From NCBI GenBank assembly GCA_021401465.1, contig JADDMT010000035.1:248001-312000 (forward strand): 64,000 bases of DNA, written 5' to 3'. Below the pieces are notes generated by a model. The model had not been told where the DNA came from and ran no database searches. It saw only the letters and a list, made by a program, of their open reading frames with translations. Each line of letters starts with the position of its first letter. Positions within the stretch are counted from its first letter, which is position 1. Source of the DNA: Teratosphaeria epicoccoides. Its lineage: Eukaryota; Ascomycota; Dothideomycetes; Mycosphaerellales; Teratosphaeriaceae. Below are positions 54,798 through 64,000 of the stretch, piece after piece. Made by a program: the position numbers and the translations under genes.

Positions 54798-55823
54798 TCA
54801 AACCTCATGCCGATTTATCAGCTCATATTCCTGAGATCTTCGTCTCAGGCAGAATGCTTTCCATCGCCGCGCAGCACCTTTCCACTTCGGTATGTTGACG
54901 GGTACCTGCAAGATGTACTGTCGATATGCACACCAACCGAGCATCAGCACGCTGACGCCCACAGCAAACCCCACGATGGTGAGCAGCACCCAGTTTCTTG
55001 CCATCCAAAAGATAAGCTGCACATCATAGCCATGCCAACTGTTACCCAAATGATGTGTGAAGAAGCTCCACGAATGTCCATTATACTCCTCAGGAAAGAT
55101 CAATCGTACCCTGCCACCATCGATACCATCTCCAATGTTAAGTTCATCTGACTGCCAATGTATCCACATGACACTGAGGAACAGCGGTCCCGTACTTCCC
55201 ATGACAGTGATGTATGGCAGAATCCAGCTCCGATCATAGCTCGCAATTTGTTCTATGACCTTCATGAAGAACGGGTGCTGCGGTACTGCACCCATCACGT
55301 CGTTGCTGATTCCTGTCGGTATCGTTCTTCGAGCGAAAGCAGGATAAGATAACAATGGGGTCAAGTCCCGGTTGCAGCCATCGTCGAGATCGATGTAGAT
55401 TCCTCCGTAATGTGCCAGCACAAAGTACCTTATTGCGTCTGCTCGCTGAATCGGGTACTTGTAGCCATCGAATGTTTCCAGAAACCAAGGATATTCTGCC
55501 TCGACAAAATCCCTACTCATGGCATCGGTCCATAGTTTATAATCCCACCCGTCGTCTGTCTGATGCAAACTTATGCAGCTCTGTTGCGCTTCCTGCCATA
55601 CCTCCGGAATACTCGCGTTCTTGTATGTTTGGTGGATGATCTTGGGTATCAGAGATTCCCGATCAGACAACCGTGAGGAGCCCGGCGCGGGAAGCTCTGC
55701 TTTCGTGATCGCATCTTCGGTGCCATCTACCACCAGAAGCAGAAGAAGTGACCATACCGCGTGAATGAGGAAGGCGACCACGGTAAGGTTGAACAAAAGG
55801 AAAAAGAGGACTGCGCGCCGCAT
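54798..55823 (-). CDS. GT32 glycosyltransferase, SUR1/CSH1-like (MIPC synthase catalytic subunit family)
   Basis: Single exon, 341 residues. An N-terminal signal anchor (about 5-35) is followed by the GT32 domain: LIPKIIHQTYKNASIP, the family hallmark YPIQRADAIRYFVLAHYGG and the DXD metal/sugar-nucleotide site YIDLDDGC. A second membrane span lies near the C-terminus (WVLLTIVGFAVGVSVLML), with a basic tail. In yeast, SUR1 and CSH1 with CSG2 add mannose to inositol phosphorylceramide in the Golgi; Och1-type GT32 enzymes lack the C-terminal span. The same domain also occurs in uncharacterised fungal paralogues, so the exact acceptor is inferred. Confidence 0.87.
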   Translation of the reverse strand: MRRAVLFFLLFNLTVVAFLIHAVWSLLLLLVVDGTEDAITKAELPAPGSSRLSDRESLIPKIIHQTYKNASIPEVWQEAQQSCISLHQTDDGWDYKLWTDAMSRDFVEAEYPWFLETFDGYKYPIQRADAIRYFVLAHYGGIYIDLDDGCNRDLTPLLSYPAFARRTIPTGISNDVMGAVPQHPFFMKVIEQIASYDRSWILPYITVMGSTGPLFLSVMWIHWQSDELNIGDGIDGGRVRLIFPEEYNGHSWSFFTHHLGNSWHGYDVQLIFWMARNWVLLTIVGFAVGVSVLMLGWCAYRQYILQVPVNIPKWKGAARRWKAFCLRRRSQEYELINRHEV

Positions 55824-56462
55824 CTTTGTGATAACTCCCGCAGTCTGCTATGTGATTGCTGATTTTGGAGATCGCTATCGGGCTATTCGTGCGAGGCTGA
55901 CAGACTGAGCTGACTTATATGGAGGTCGTTACCAGACTCTGATGCTTCTTTGAGGCATGCAGCTTGTACGAAGTGCAGAAAAGGAATTGAATACGCGCTG
56001 CTTCCTTTGACTGGTCGCCGGCGAGATATTGGCCGATGCGGGTCACATGCACCAGTGACTCCGTTCCCGAATCGCTCCAGATGCCGTTCTGTAGTCGCAA
56101 ACTCACATGCACTCACTCTTAACTCCCAAATGCGAGTCTGACGCACTGATGATCACGAGACTATACTGGACTTTATTTCGATTGTGGCAGTGATCTCGCC
56201 GAGCACGCTCACAAGCACGACGTCCTGCAGGCTGACGTTTCAACCTAGATTTCGCGAAGATGATGACTTGTGACCTGGAGCGACCAGACAAAGAAAGAAA
56301 TTTCATCATTCACAATCTCTACTTGTCGGTAGTACGGGCCTGAGCTACCTTGCGAGTATGGATTTGGGCGGCGTCCTGGCTCTGACGAGCAGACGGTAAT
56401 CGAGGCTCGGCCGTCTTGATTGAAGCAGACCAAGACCGAAGTCTATCTGCGGGGCACTGCGC
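55824..56462. other. Intergenic
   Basis: Promoter of the GT32 gene and 3' side of the dehydrogenase gene. No supported gene. Confidence 0.45.
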
Positions 56463-57401
56463 TCAATTAGGCTTGCCTCCAAAGGCGCCCTCCGCAGCAG
56501 CACGTCTGAGCATCTCTGAAGTGTCAATTTCTGGCATGTGTGGAATGCGACTGCGACTCTTCAAAAGTTCGCCCTCCTCAATCTCAACGAATTTGCCACC
56601 AGCCGAGTATATCAGCTGACCATGTCTCGACTCAGCCGCCATCAGATATAGTGCTGACCTCGCTGCAACTTCTGGTCCCTGGGTTACCAGACCGGTCTTC
56701 TCCACGAGCTCCTTGGTCTTCTCGAAGAACTCCTTGGGTATTATGCCGGTCATGGTGAAGTCAGGCGCTATACCATTAATGCGAATGGGGACACTTTCGC
56801 GCTTCAAGTTCAGGGTTATTCCTCGGATGAAGCCCAAGAGTCCGTGTTTGGCTGTTGCGTAGTCCGCGACGTGCAGTCTCTGGAAGCTGGACGGCGAACA
56901 CGTCATGACGATGCTACCGCCTGCCGGCTCTTGGTGTCTCATATGATGCATGCCCAGATAGGCTGTATTGATGGCGCCTTGCAAGTTGATCTCATACGTC
57001 AGTCGCGATGGCTCAATTAGTTCGCCATTATCATCCCAGTTATCCTGAAGGTAATCGGCTCGACCGGTAATGCCCGCATTGGCAAATACATGATCAATCC
57101 GGCCGCGCAACCGGTTGGCCTGCTTGAATAGCGCTTTGAGATCATCCCATTTCGACACATCGGTTTTGACAAAAGAAAGCTTGTCGTCTTCCAGAGGCGG
57201 AGGGTTCAAGTCTCCATTAACGACAGCTGCTCCTAGTTCAAGAAGGATTCTGGTGGCAGCAAGGCCGATGCCAGAAGACCCGCCTGAGCTTCGTCAATGT
57301 TCCACCTTCGAAATGGAGTGCTCTGTCGGCATACCAGTCAACACAACAACCTCGCCTGCAAGGCTCTTCAGGTCATCTTCTTGAATTGTCAATTCCGTCA
57401 T
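56463..57401 (-). CDS. Short-chain dehydrogenase/reductase
   Basis: Exons 57401-57335 and 57283-56463 join over a 51-bp intron to 295 residues, a classical SDR length. The junction falls within the cofactor loop: VVVLTG / GSSGIGLAATRIL. Other motifs are NAG in HVFANAGITGR, TCSPSS (active-site Ser region), Tyr164 and Lys168 in YATAKHG, and a C-terminal segment with SAGGKFVEIEEG. The Asp after the second strand (VVNGDLN) suggests NAD(H) preference. Its location is cytosolic. Substrate unknown; relatives include 15-hydroxyprostaglandin-dehydrogenase-like fungal SDRs. Without the first exon the cofactor site would be missing, which supports the intron. Confidence 0.9.
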
Positions 57402-57545
57402 TGGGGCGTTGTAATCGGTGCTACGGTTCAAGACAGCGACTACTTTAACCGTCTACAATTTCAGAGGTATCCCAAATGCACAAGCTCTCGCTGAAGGCCG
57501 TTGTTACGCGTTCCAATGTTCTATATAGACACACGCAGCACGAAT

Positions 57546-57875
57546 CTACAGCGAAGTGATAGTCTCAGCACCATGATCACATGGTAAGGGTTTGTCAGAC
57601 CGACATTTTGGCTTCTTGGACCGACGTCTTTGGTTCTTAGACCAAGTTCTTTGGTCTTTAGACGGACGTCTTGGCTTCTTCGTATCAAACTCAATTGTAT
57701 CATCCCGCAATTGACCGAGATCACGAGCCATTGACTGCGTCGACAAGCAGCTAGTCACATCAACAAGCTGTAGTTCTGACGCAGGGCAGTCAGAGGTGTC
57801 ATCCATTTGACTGGTCGGTTGACTATTGACGTGGCCGACTGCTTGCCGACAGGTTGAGCTTACTTCTTGATCCAA
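57546..57875 (-). CDS. Hypothetical protein with seven-residue basic repeats, doubtful
   Basis: Open frame of 109 residues (MDQEVSSTCRQAVGHV). Residues 66-93 are four seven-residue repeats ending in Ser (KKPRRPS, KDQRTWS, KNQRRRS, KKPKCRS), encoded by the 21-bp repeat at 57597-57680. Nothing similar is known to me. The repeat is in frame and keeps its charge pattern, which slightly favours coding, but there is no domain or splice support. Confidence 0.3.
   Translation of the reverse strand: MDQEVSSTCRQAVGHVNSQPTSQMDDTSDCPASELQLVDVTSCLSTQSMARDLGQLRDDTIEFDTKKPRRPSKDQRTWSKNQRRRSKKPKCRSDKPLPCDHGAETITSL
57597..57680. repeat. 21-bp tandem repeat, four copies
   Basis: Four contiguous 21-bp units, imperfect copies of one another, running exactly 84 bases. 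On the minus strand each unit begins with AAGA or AAAG and most end in GTCT or GTCC. Confidence 0.85.
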
Positions 57876-59124
57876 TTGGCGAGGTGCTTACGAGGTGTAA
57901 ATGTCTGATGATGATGCTGTAGTGTTTGACTCCGTGGTTGACCATTGGAATTACTGCACCATGATCATCAAGTCCTGATCCCGCCTGTCAATTGTTTGGC
58001 TTTTTGGTTGACTAGTGAATGACTGCACATATGTGACCACGCCGAAGGTCAGGCCTTCGTGTTTAGAGCATGTCACCTGTTGTGCTCATTCGTGGAGCTC
58101 TCAGCCGTCACCCGCGATACTCTGTGAAGGTGTGTATTGGCTTGGCGGTCGTTGGCAACAGGGAGTACCATGGTAATGGAGTTGAACAATCGATGAGCGT
58201 GCTACCCAAATGATCTGGACAGAGCAATCTCAATTGTATGAGGGTATCGTGGCAAAACACACTTTTGATAGCTAGCAAGACCTTGTCAAGACCTCACCGT
58301 TGGTAGGTACACCATACTTGGCTGCCTCTTAAAGTCAAATTCGATGTTTGCACGTGATCAACCGACACTAAGCCGCAATAATATCCATGCTTTTCGTACG
58401 GATGTGCATACTGAATGTGGGTCTTTTTGGAATTTACAGTCCGTTTGCACGTCTGTATGGAATGAGGGGCTTTTTCCAAAGTTTGTGCCGCCAGGTCTGA
58501 TTGGGAAGGCCCCTACTAAGCCACACGCCACTAACTCAGCATCATTTATTCCATAGACGAACTCAATTTTGATTGAAAATGCGACGCTCTCTGTAGGGCC
58601 CACCTGCCTGCACAGCTCGTTCCTCGCTCTTTACCTGCACATATAGAGGCTCGCTCTCGCTCGGGCACCTTATAAGAGCTCGCGAGAGGATATGAGTCCC
58701 GCTTCTTACCGCTCGCCGCGGGGGTAGGTACAATTTGAAGCATTTTAGCGTGGGGCAGAGGCTTACTAAGTTTGTGTCGTGTGGCTTAGTAGCGGCGTTC
58801 CCTACTAGACCTAGGCGCGTTCCCTACCAGAACGGAAATTCGTGCAGCACTGAGATCTGTACGACTAATGAGTCGCCCCTACGTAAGGGAGTAGAAGCTA
58901 CAGAATGTATCGGGTACATGTACTTGCTAGGGCTGCCTAAGATTCAGGCAGGTCTGCATGGGATAACTAGTTACTAATAAGCTGATATTATCAGAGCGTC
59001 CCGCGCTGTTCCGACCACGCAATTGCCTGTCCAACCCGCCCTTACATGGACATCTCGATCGGATTTTCTTTACCTATAAGCAACTCACGCTCGCGCTTGG
59101 CATCACTTACCGGATCACGGCACA
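57876..59124. other. Repeat-bearing, gene-poor stretch
   Basis: Contains an inverted repeat (58503-58802, listed separately), a short imperfect direct repeat near 58390-58480, and a GC/CT-rich low-complexity patch near 58610-58720. No credible gene before the P450. Confidence 0.5.
58503..58802. repeat. Inverted repeat, possible MITE or transposon remnant
   Basis: The left arm at 58503-58526 and the right arm at 58779-58802 are inverted copies, 22 of 24 bases identical, with weaker similarity extending about 13 bases further outward on each side. The 252-bp interior has no long open frame. The right arm is followed by a 20-bp direct repeat containing GCGTTCCCTAC twice. Confidence 0.6.
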
Positions 59125-60956
59125 ATGGGCTTGATGCAGCAGACCGCCGCAGACCGCTACTGGGATTCACATGGCAAGACGGACGTGCAAGCCCCTCAAT
59201 GGACGGCGTACTTCGAGAACCCTTTCTCATTCCTTCTGATTTTCACGGTGATCACGTTACTTGGTCAACGTCTAGTTAGTACCGCCCGTGCCAAGGCCTC
59301 TCCCGTGCTTGGTCAGGATGGCGTTCGCACAGTACCCGCTGCACCGTACTGGCTCCCCTACCTTGGCCACATCCCGAATTACATCTCGCAAGGGCCCGAA
59401 ATATTTTTACGAAGTATACGCTCTAGGTATCCAGATTGGAGCATCTTTTCCATCACCTTGGCCGGTAATGTCTGGAATATTATTTGGAATCCGGAACACT
59501 GCAATCGGATCCTAGGCGAGCGAGAGACTGTGGCGAGCAGCGAGGAGATTACGAACCGACTAATACAAACAATATTTGGACTGCCTCGTCGCGACTACGA
59601 GAAGTATCTGGCTGCGTTCCCGGAGATCGTGGGAGCGTACAAGCATCTTTTGGGGTTGCCTGGATTGGAGACTTTGACGAGAGACACCGCCCAAAGATTG
59701 AAGGAGCATATCCAGGACTTCGTGACATGTAACGCGAGTCAGGTGGATCAAACGCCTTGGGAGAAGGCAAGTGACGCGAGCGCGACTACAGACGCAAATG
59801 GACGCCCAATTGTCGAGGTGGAGATGTTCTCATTGGTGAGAGACTTCATAGCCTACACCGCCATTCCTTCACTCATGGGCACGGATTTCTTGAACAACAA
59901 CCCTGAGTTCTTGTCCGAACTCTGGAAGTTTGATGCTGGATTCCTTCTGCTCGCTACCGGCATCCCCCGGTGGGCACCTATCCCCATCCTTACTAGGGCG
60001 CACATCGCCAGAAAGAAATGTCTAGATATGCTCGAGACTTTCCATGAGGCCATGGAGAAGGAGGCAAGCAGCGGTGATGCCGGCTCCAAATGGCGGGGCC
60101 TCGAAGACGCAAGTGCTCTTGTCAAGGCACGGGTGGTCATCTATCGGAAACATGGCTTTAGTGTGAGGGGTAGAGCAGCAGTCGAATTGAGTCTGATGTG
60201 GGCAAGCTCTGCAAATTCAAATCCGATGGTGTTCTGGCTGGTACAGCGCATTTTCGCAGACAGAGCATTACTGGAGATGGTACGAGAGGAGATCGCACCG
60301 CATGTGTCGGCCATTCAGCCGCAGTCCGAATTTGCGCTTCCGGAACCGCCGAGGCTGGGGAATTTTGATGTGGAGGGCCTTATCAAGGAATGCCCGCTGC
60401 TGAACAGTTGCTACGTTGAGTGCATGCGGCTTGACACTGCGCTCACGAACTTAAGGGTCCTGAAGCAGGATATTGTGCTGAGATCCCCGAATCCGGATGG
60501 CAAGAGCTGGCTGCTCAAAAAAGGCGAAATGATTCAGGCAGTTCATGATTTGCATCATACAGATCCAAGCTATTTCAAAGATCCAATGGTCTGGAAGTCA
60601 GACCGACATATTCGGTACGGGGTCGATAGCAAGAAGCCTGCCGTGGAGCTGGGCACGATCCGTCCTTTTGGTGAGTCGCCACATCTTGGTGTACATTTGG
60701 ACACGCTAACGCGAGAGCAGGTGGTGGTGCCAGCGCGTGTAAGGGACGAGGCTTCGCTCTCAATGAGATCCTGATGTTCACTGCCGCAATCGTCGCCATG
60801 TTCGAGATTGAATCGTCTTCTGGAGGTCCCGTGAAAATTGCAAGCCGAAAGCGTGCTTCGGGCACATACACGTGTGTTGATAATATGCGTGTACTGATCA
60901 AGCGAAGAGCACTGGGCCCGAGCGCGAAGGAGATGCTGGCTAGATCAGAAATCTGA
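59125..60956 (+). CDS. Cytochrome P450 (CYP7/CYP8-like fungal branch)
   Basis: Exons 59125-60670 and 60721-60956 join over a 50-bp intron to 593 residues. It has an N-terminal membrane anchor (about 33-52, PFSFLLIFTVITLL) and the hinge VPAAPYWLPYLGHIP. The I-helix segment ELSLMWASSANSNPMVFW lacks the usual acid-Thr pair, with Asn-Ser-Asn in its place as in CYP7/CYP8-like enzymes. The ExxR motif is in YVECMRLDT. The heme loop, FGGGASACKGRGFALNEI with Cys522 as iron ligand, is built across the intron. Some CYP7/CYP8-like P450s are isomerases or act on sterol and oxylipin substrates; the substrate here is unknown. It stands alone beside the transposon-rich edge, without visible cluster partners. 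Its stop overlaps the tail of the next, opposite gene. Confidence 0.9.
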
Positions 60957-61576
60957 ATCTGCTTCTTCCATAATGACTTGATTCAATAAGCCTCTGCTCC
61001 GCCGCGCATTGCGGATGCCATCGGAAGTACTAAGGTAAAATGGTGGGGAAATAGTGCCCGAAGCTATGATATCCGGCGATGAGAGTGGTGGTGATGAGAT
61101 GCGCGGCTTCTCTGCTGCTGTCTTCTCCTTGCGCTTGACCTCACGATATTGCTTTGCGGTACGCGTAGGCTTGCGGCGTCGCTGTTGAGGCTCACGATCA
61201 ACCTGTAGCAGGCTTGCCAGTGAGCCGTAGACATAGCTGACTACCAAACCAATGCTCAGGCCTACAATGGCTGCCACTCCAAGGTAGATGTATAGAGTCT
61301 GTATCAGGTTAGTGACGCGTCGACATCGACTTGGCAATTGATACTCACCTCAAGTCTGACCAGGAGCTGGAAAGGAGCTCCAATACAAGCCGCTATGAAG
61401 CGGTCGAGATATAAAAGTGGCTGTAGCAGAAATACGACCGGTCTGTACAATAGCTTGGCCAAGAAGAGCGCGGCTATTGCTAGATAATATAGTATTATAC
61501 GAACTGGCCAACACATGTACCAGAGCGCCGTGGCCGTCCAGACCAACGCGGCCTGCCATTGCTTGTGCTCAGCCAT
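60945..61576 (-). CDS. Small integral membrane protein, hypothetical
   Basis: Exons 61576-61349 and 61298-60945 join over a 50-bp intron to 193 residues. Three hydrophobic stretches (VRIILYYLAIAALFLAKLLY, PVVFLLQPLLYLDRFIAACI, and IYLGVAAIVGLSIGLVVSYVY after the junction) suggest a membrane protein with two or three spans. A basic, disordered C-terminal tail follows (QQRRRKPTRTAKQYREVKRK ... EEADSDF). I do not recognise a named family, though the layout resembles small conserved endomembrane proteins of filamentous fungi. The last 12 bases of its coding region overlap, antisense, the last 12 of the P450. Confidence 0.7.
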
Positions 61577-61769
61577 GGCGCTTGGCCCCTCGCCTTCGGA
61601 TCCGTGCTACGGCGATGGCATTCTGCTCGCAAGCTGCTTGTGATGGCGTATTTTACAGAAGGAGACTTGCTGCAGGATGGCTGTTTCTGAGTGTTTCGGA
61701 CTCTACGCCTATCCTGCGGATGCATATCACGGCGGTCTATATGTGCCAATTAGTAAACGTGGGGGCGTC

Positions 61770-62423
61770 TTGGTTTTTTGACTTCGAGTCAAAACACCAT
61801 ATTGGCGCTATTATATTGCGATATCTATATCAATACTGCTCTAATCGTGTCAAAATCAGCCTTGGTTTCACCATGCCTGCTTAAACAATTAACTAGACAT
61901 ACTAGCAAGCATATGTTACTAACACTATAGCTACTAGCGTCTGCTATGTCAAGATTCTTAAGATGATAATGTAAGAAGAGCAGACGATTATTAGTCGCAG
62001 CGTACTCACGAAGTAGCTCGATAGATAGGGAATCCGCATATATGCCTCCTATCTAAAAGGTAATAACAGAGTAAAGGTAGACTACCTTATTAAGCATTAA
62101 TATTAATCATGGCAGTCTACTAATAAGGAGATGCTTGACGTACTAGTTGCTAATAGATATGATATAAGCCCTAGGACGTTAAAGCGGTAGCGTCTTACTC
62201 TTAGTTTAAATAAGAGGCTTGTTAACTATAAAGAAGGTAAAGTAGAGAAAGAGCAACTTATACTACTACTATATAGTAAGTATAATAAAGGTAATGCTTT
62301 GCATTATAGCAGAGAGAACCTATATGTGTACTTTCGACATCTTTACAGGTTAGTTAGCAGGTAAGAGCTACCCTTAAAGTGTAATCATAGTGTAATTATA
62401 GACTAAATCTAATACGGTTAATA
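61770..62423. mobile_element. AT-rich transposon relic
   Basis: From about 61.77 kb base composition turns sharply AT-rich, with frequent TA dinucleotides and in-frame TAG/TAA stops. On the plus strand around 62125-62260 the residues NKEMLDVLVANRYDISPRTL, then LTLSLNKRL, suggest a helix-turn-helix DNA-binding head as in some fungal transposases; this is a weak match. It abuts the LTR that begins at 62424. Confidence 0.5.
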
Positions 62424-62864
62424 TGTCATAAGTGTTAGGAGTACTGTAGGTTACAGGATCATGAGGGTCCTAAGTGCTATAAGTCATAGGCATAGTTATA
62501 GGAGAAAGGATCTGTCACGTGAGGACAGATCCCTAGATCTATAGGGTTAGTCTACAGATCTATAGGCCTATAAGGGAGAAGGGATCTGTCATGGGATAAC
62601 AGACCCTCGGATCTGTAGGGTTATTCTATAGATCTATAGACATAGATCTATCAGGTCTGTTAACAGATCTAACAGAGCTACTCTGTCTCTCTAGTATATA
62701 GGGATAGCTTCAGGATAGGTAGTTAGGAGCTTCGTGCTTAATTTAATTCCCTTTCCCTAGGGGATAGTTAGTTACAAGGATAATTACTATTGTCGATATT
62801 CTTCATAGCTCTGCGAGTCTAATACCTAGTTACCTTCCTGCTATCGGCACCTACCCTTATAACA
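62424..62864 (+). repeat. Probable 5' long terminal repeat of a gypsy-type element
   Basis: 441 bp beginning TGTCATAAG and ending CTTATAACA, whose reverse complement is TGTTATAAG: a nine-base terminal inverted repeat with one C/T mismatch, starting TG and ending CA. Inside are repeated AGATCTATAG-like boxes and a TATA-like stretch (AGTATATAGGG near 62692). The sequence just after it (TTTTGAGCACTATTTC) would be the primer-binding region. Confidence 0.6.
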
Positions 62865-63043
62865 TTTTGAGCACTATTTCTAAGGAAGTATTAGGGGACT
62901 CGTCGAGCGCTTAATATACACCTATGTCAAGTAGTTCTTTAGCTATTAGTTTAACTTCTAGCGACAGTTAACTAACACTATAAGAACAAGTTGCTACTAT
63001 ACCTCAAATTACGTAGTAGCTTGAATCTATTCACCTTAGCGAG

Positions 63044-64000
63044 ATGGCTCTAGCATCTGTCGCAGGTTCAACTACTAGGAATAGACATAGCAACAATAGC
63101 TTTAAGATAGGAAGCCCTACAGAGTTTATAGGACAACGATCTTAAGTCGAGATGTTTATCCTATAATGCTAGTTAGCATTTAACGTAGATATAGAATAGT
63201 TTACAACACATTATAAGCGAATGATGTACATTGTCTCTTACCTAAAGGGACTAGCGTTCGAGTTTATCTAGCCTCATCTAACAGATTATCTAGATCATAT
63301 CGGCAATGTTAAAGCTAGGAAGACGACAACTAGGGAGATTCTTAACTTAGACAAGTCTTTGTTTAAGGCATTACGCGAAGCTTTTAGGCTTAGTAATAAG
63401 TAACAAGAGGCCGAGAGAGCTCTCCTAGGAATCTAGCAGAAGGGTTCTGCTATTAAGTACTACGCGGACTTTTAGACCCTCTCTGCTCGAGTTGACTAGA
63501 ATGATAATGCTTTAGCCGCTTAGTTCTACTAGGGACTAAAGGAGACAGTTAAAGACGAAATTACCCGAGGAGATCGGCTAACGACATTCAAGGAAATAAG
63601 CGGTCTCGCGATTAGAATCGATAATCGCATCTAGGAACGACAGCAAGAACGACAACATAGAAATCGCAAGCTAGCACAGGCTAACCATAAGGTCTAACGA
63701 TTAGCACTAAAATGGCGAAGCGATTACTACAGTCTCTAACCTATGGAGTTAGATGCGACTAAGGGGCGTCCGAGGAATAGACCCTAAGGAAAGCCGCAGA
63801 AGGGCTCTCCTCCCTAGAATAGTCTGAAGAAGCCATTCGACAAGAGTAATCTCGAGTGCCATAACTGTGGAAAGAAAGGACACTTTGCCCGCGAGTGTTT
63901 TGCTAAGAAGCAACGACAGGAACTGCCTAGGATAGAGCAGGCTCGCGTGACAATAACGGCGCCTTAGCAAAAGGCCGCCACTACTCGAGAACTAGACTAT
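63044..64000 (+). pseudogene. RIP-mutated gag of a Ty3/gypsy-type retrotransposon, incomplete at window edge
   Basis: One reading frame runs without indels from the ATG at 63044 to the window end (319 codons) but holds 17 stop codons, all TAG or TAA and none TGA. Between stops, gag-like residues are plain (YKRMMYIVSYLKGLAFEF, then SAIKYYADF). A CCHC zinc knuckle with the canonical Cys-X2-Cys-X4-His-X4-Cys spacing starts at 63857. Protease and polymerase parts would lie beyond the window. Stops fall where Gln or Trp codons are expected, the result of C-to-T changes at CpA on either strand, which is the RIP signature. The copy is not functional. Confidence 0.88.

Noticed and set aside
59125..61576. 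Secondary-metabolite gene cluster around the P450
   Set aside because: No polyketide synthase, peptide synthetase, terpene synthase or pathway regulator is seen nearby. The dehydrogenase and P450 alone do not make a cluster.

Overview
This window is nuclear DNA of a filamentous ascomycete (Pezizomycotina). The evidence is many short GT-AG introns of about 46-110 bp with CTRAY-like branch sites, compact genes on both strands, and fungus-specific orthologues (Cut12-type spindle pole body protein, GCN2/CPC-3, Rad14, NTA1, SUR1-type GT32). A retroelement at the right edge carries the mutation pattern of repeat-induced point mutation (RIP). A Dothideomycete is my best guess, but this is inference. 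I recognise no prokaryotic features, CRISPR arrays or tRNA genes.

Layout. At 0-6 kb there is a six-exon membrane acyltransferase and a convergent sugar transporter. At 6-13 kb are PDX1 (vitamin B6 synthesis) with a 13-bp minisatellite touching its start codon, a ZUFSP/ZUP1-type deubiquitinase, and a second nine-exon sugar transporter. At 13-22 kb are a histidine-phosphatase-like surface protein, a small Gly/Gln-rich protein, peptidyl-tRNA hydrolase, a decayed sugar-transporter pseudogene and an RFX-type transcription factor. At 22-34 kb are a copper amine oxidase, a small secreted protein, a 2.3-kb gene-poor stretch, a hypothetical nuclear protein, an intradiol ring-cleavage dioxygenase and two poorly known genes. 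At 33-48 kb is a housekeeping block: aspartokinase, Rad14, a small protein with a (GRGRRR)n tail, an FHA-domain kinase (Mek1/Chk2-like), GCN2 and a Cut12 orthologue. At 48-61 kb are a 25-residue ribosomal protein gene (eL41), two F-box-like proteins, N-terminal amidase, a GT32 glycosyltransferase, a short-chain dehydrogenase, a repeat-bearing stretch, a cytochrome P450 and a small membrane protein. From about 61.8 kb to the end is AT-rich transposon DNA: an older relic, then a long terminal repeat and the gag part of a Ty3/gypsy-type element that continues beyond the window.

How the genes relate. Most are unrelated housekeeping genes, and I see no convincing biosynthetic cluster. One functional link is GCN2 (amino-acid starvation kinase) about 5 kb from aspartokinase, a classic target of the pathway GCN2 controls; two Gcn4/CPC1-like half sites lie upstream of aspartokinase. 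The dioxygenase, amine oxidase, sugar transporters, dehydrogenase and P450 suggest a plant- or litter-associated metabolism. I did not find a convincing undescribed multi-gene system. The more interesting items are small-scale: a 20-nt microexon carrying the catalytic-lysine motif of GCN2, the minisatellite leader of PDX1, a probable loss of the proton donor in the phosphatase, and the clean RIP footprint on gag.
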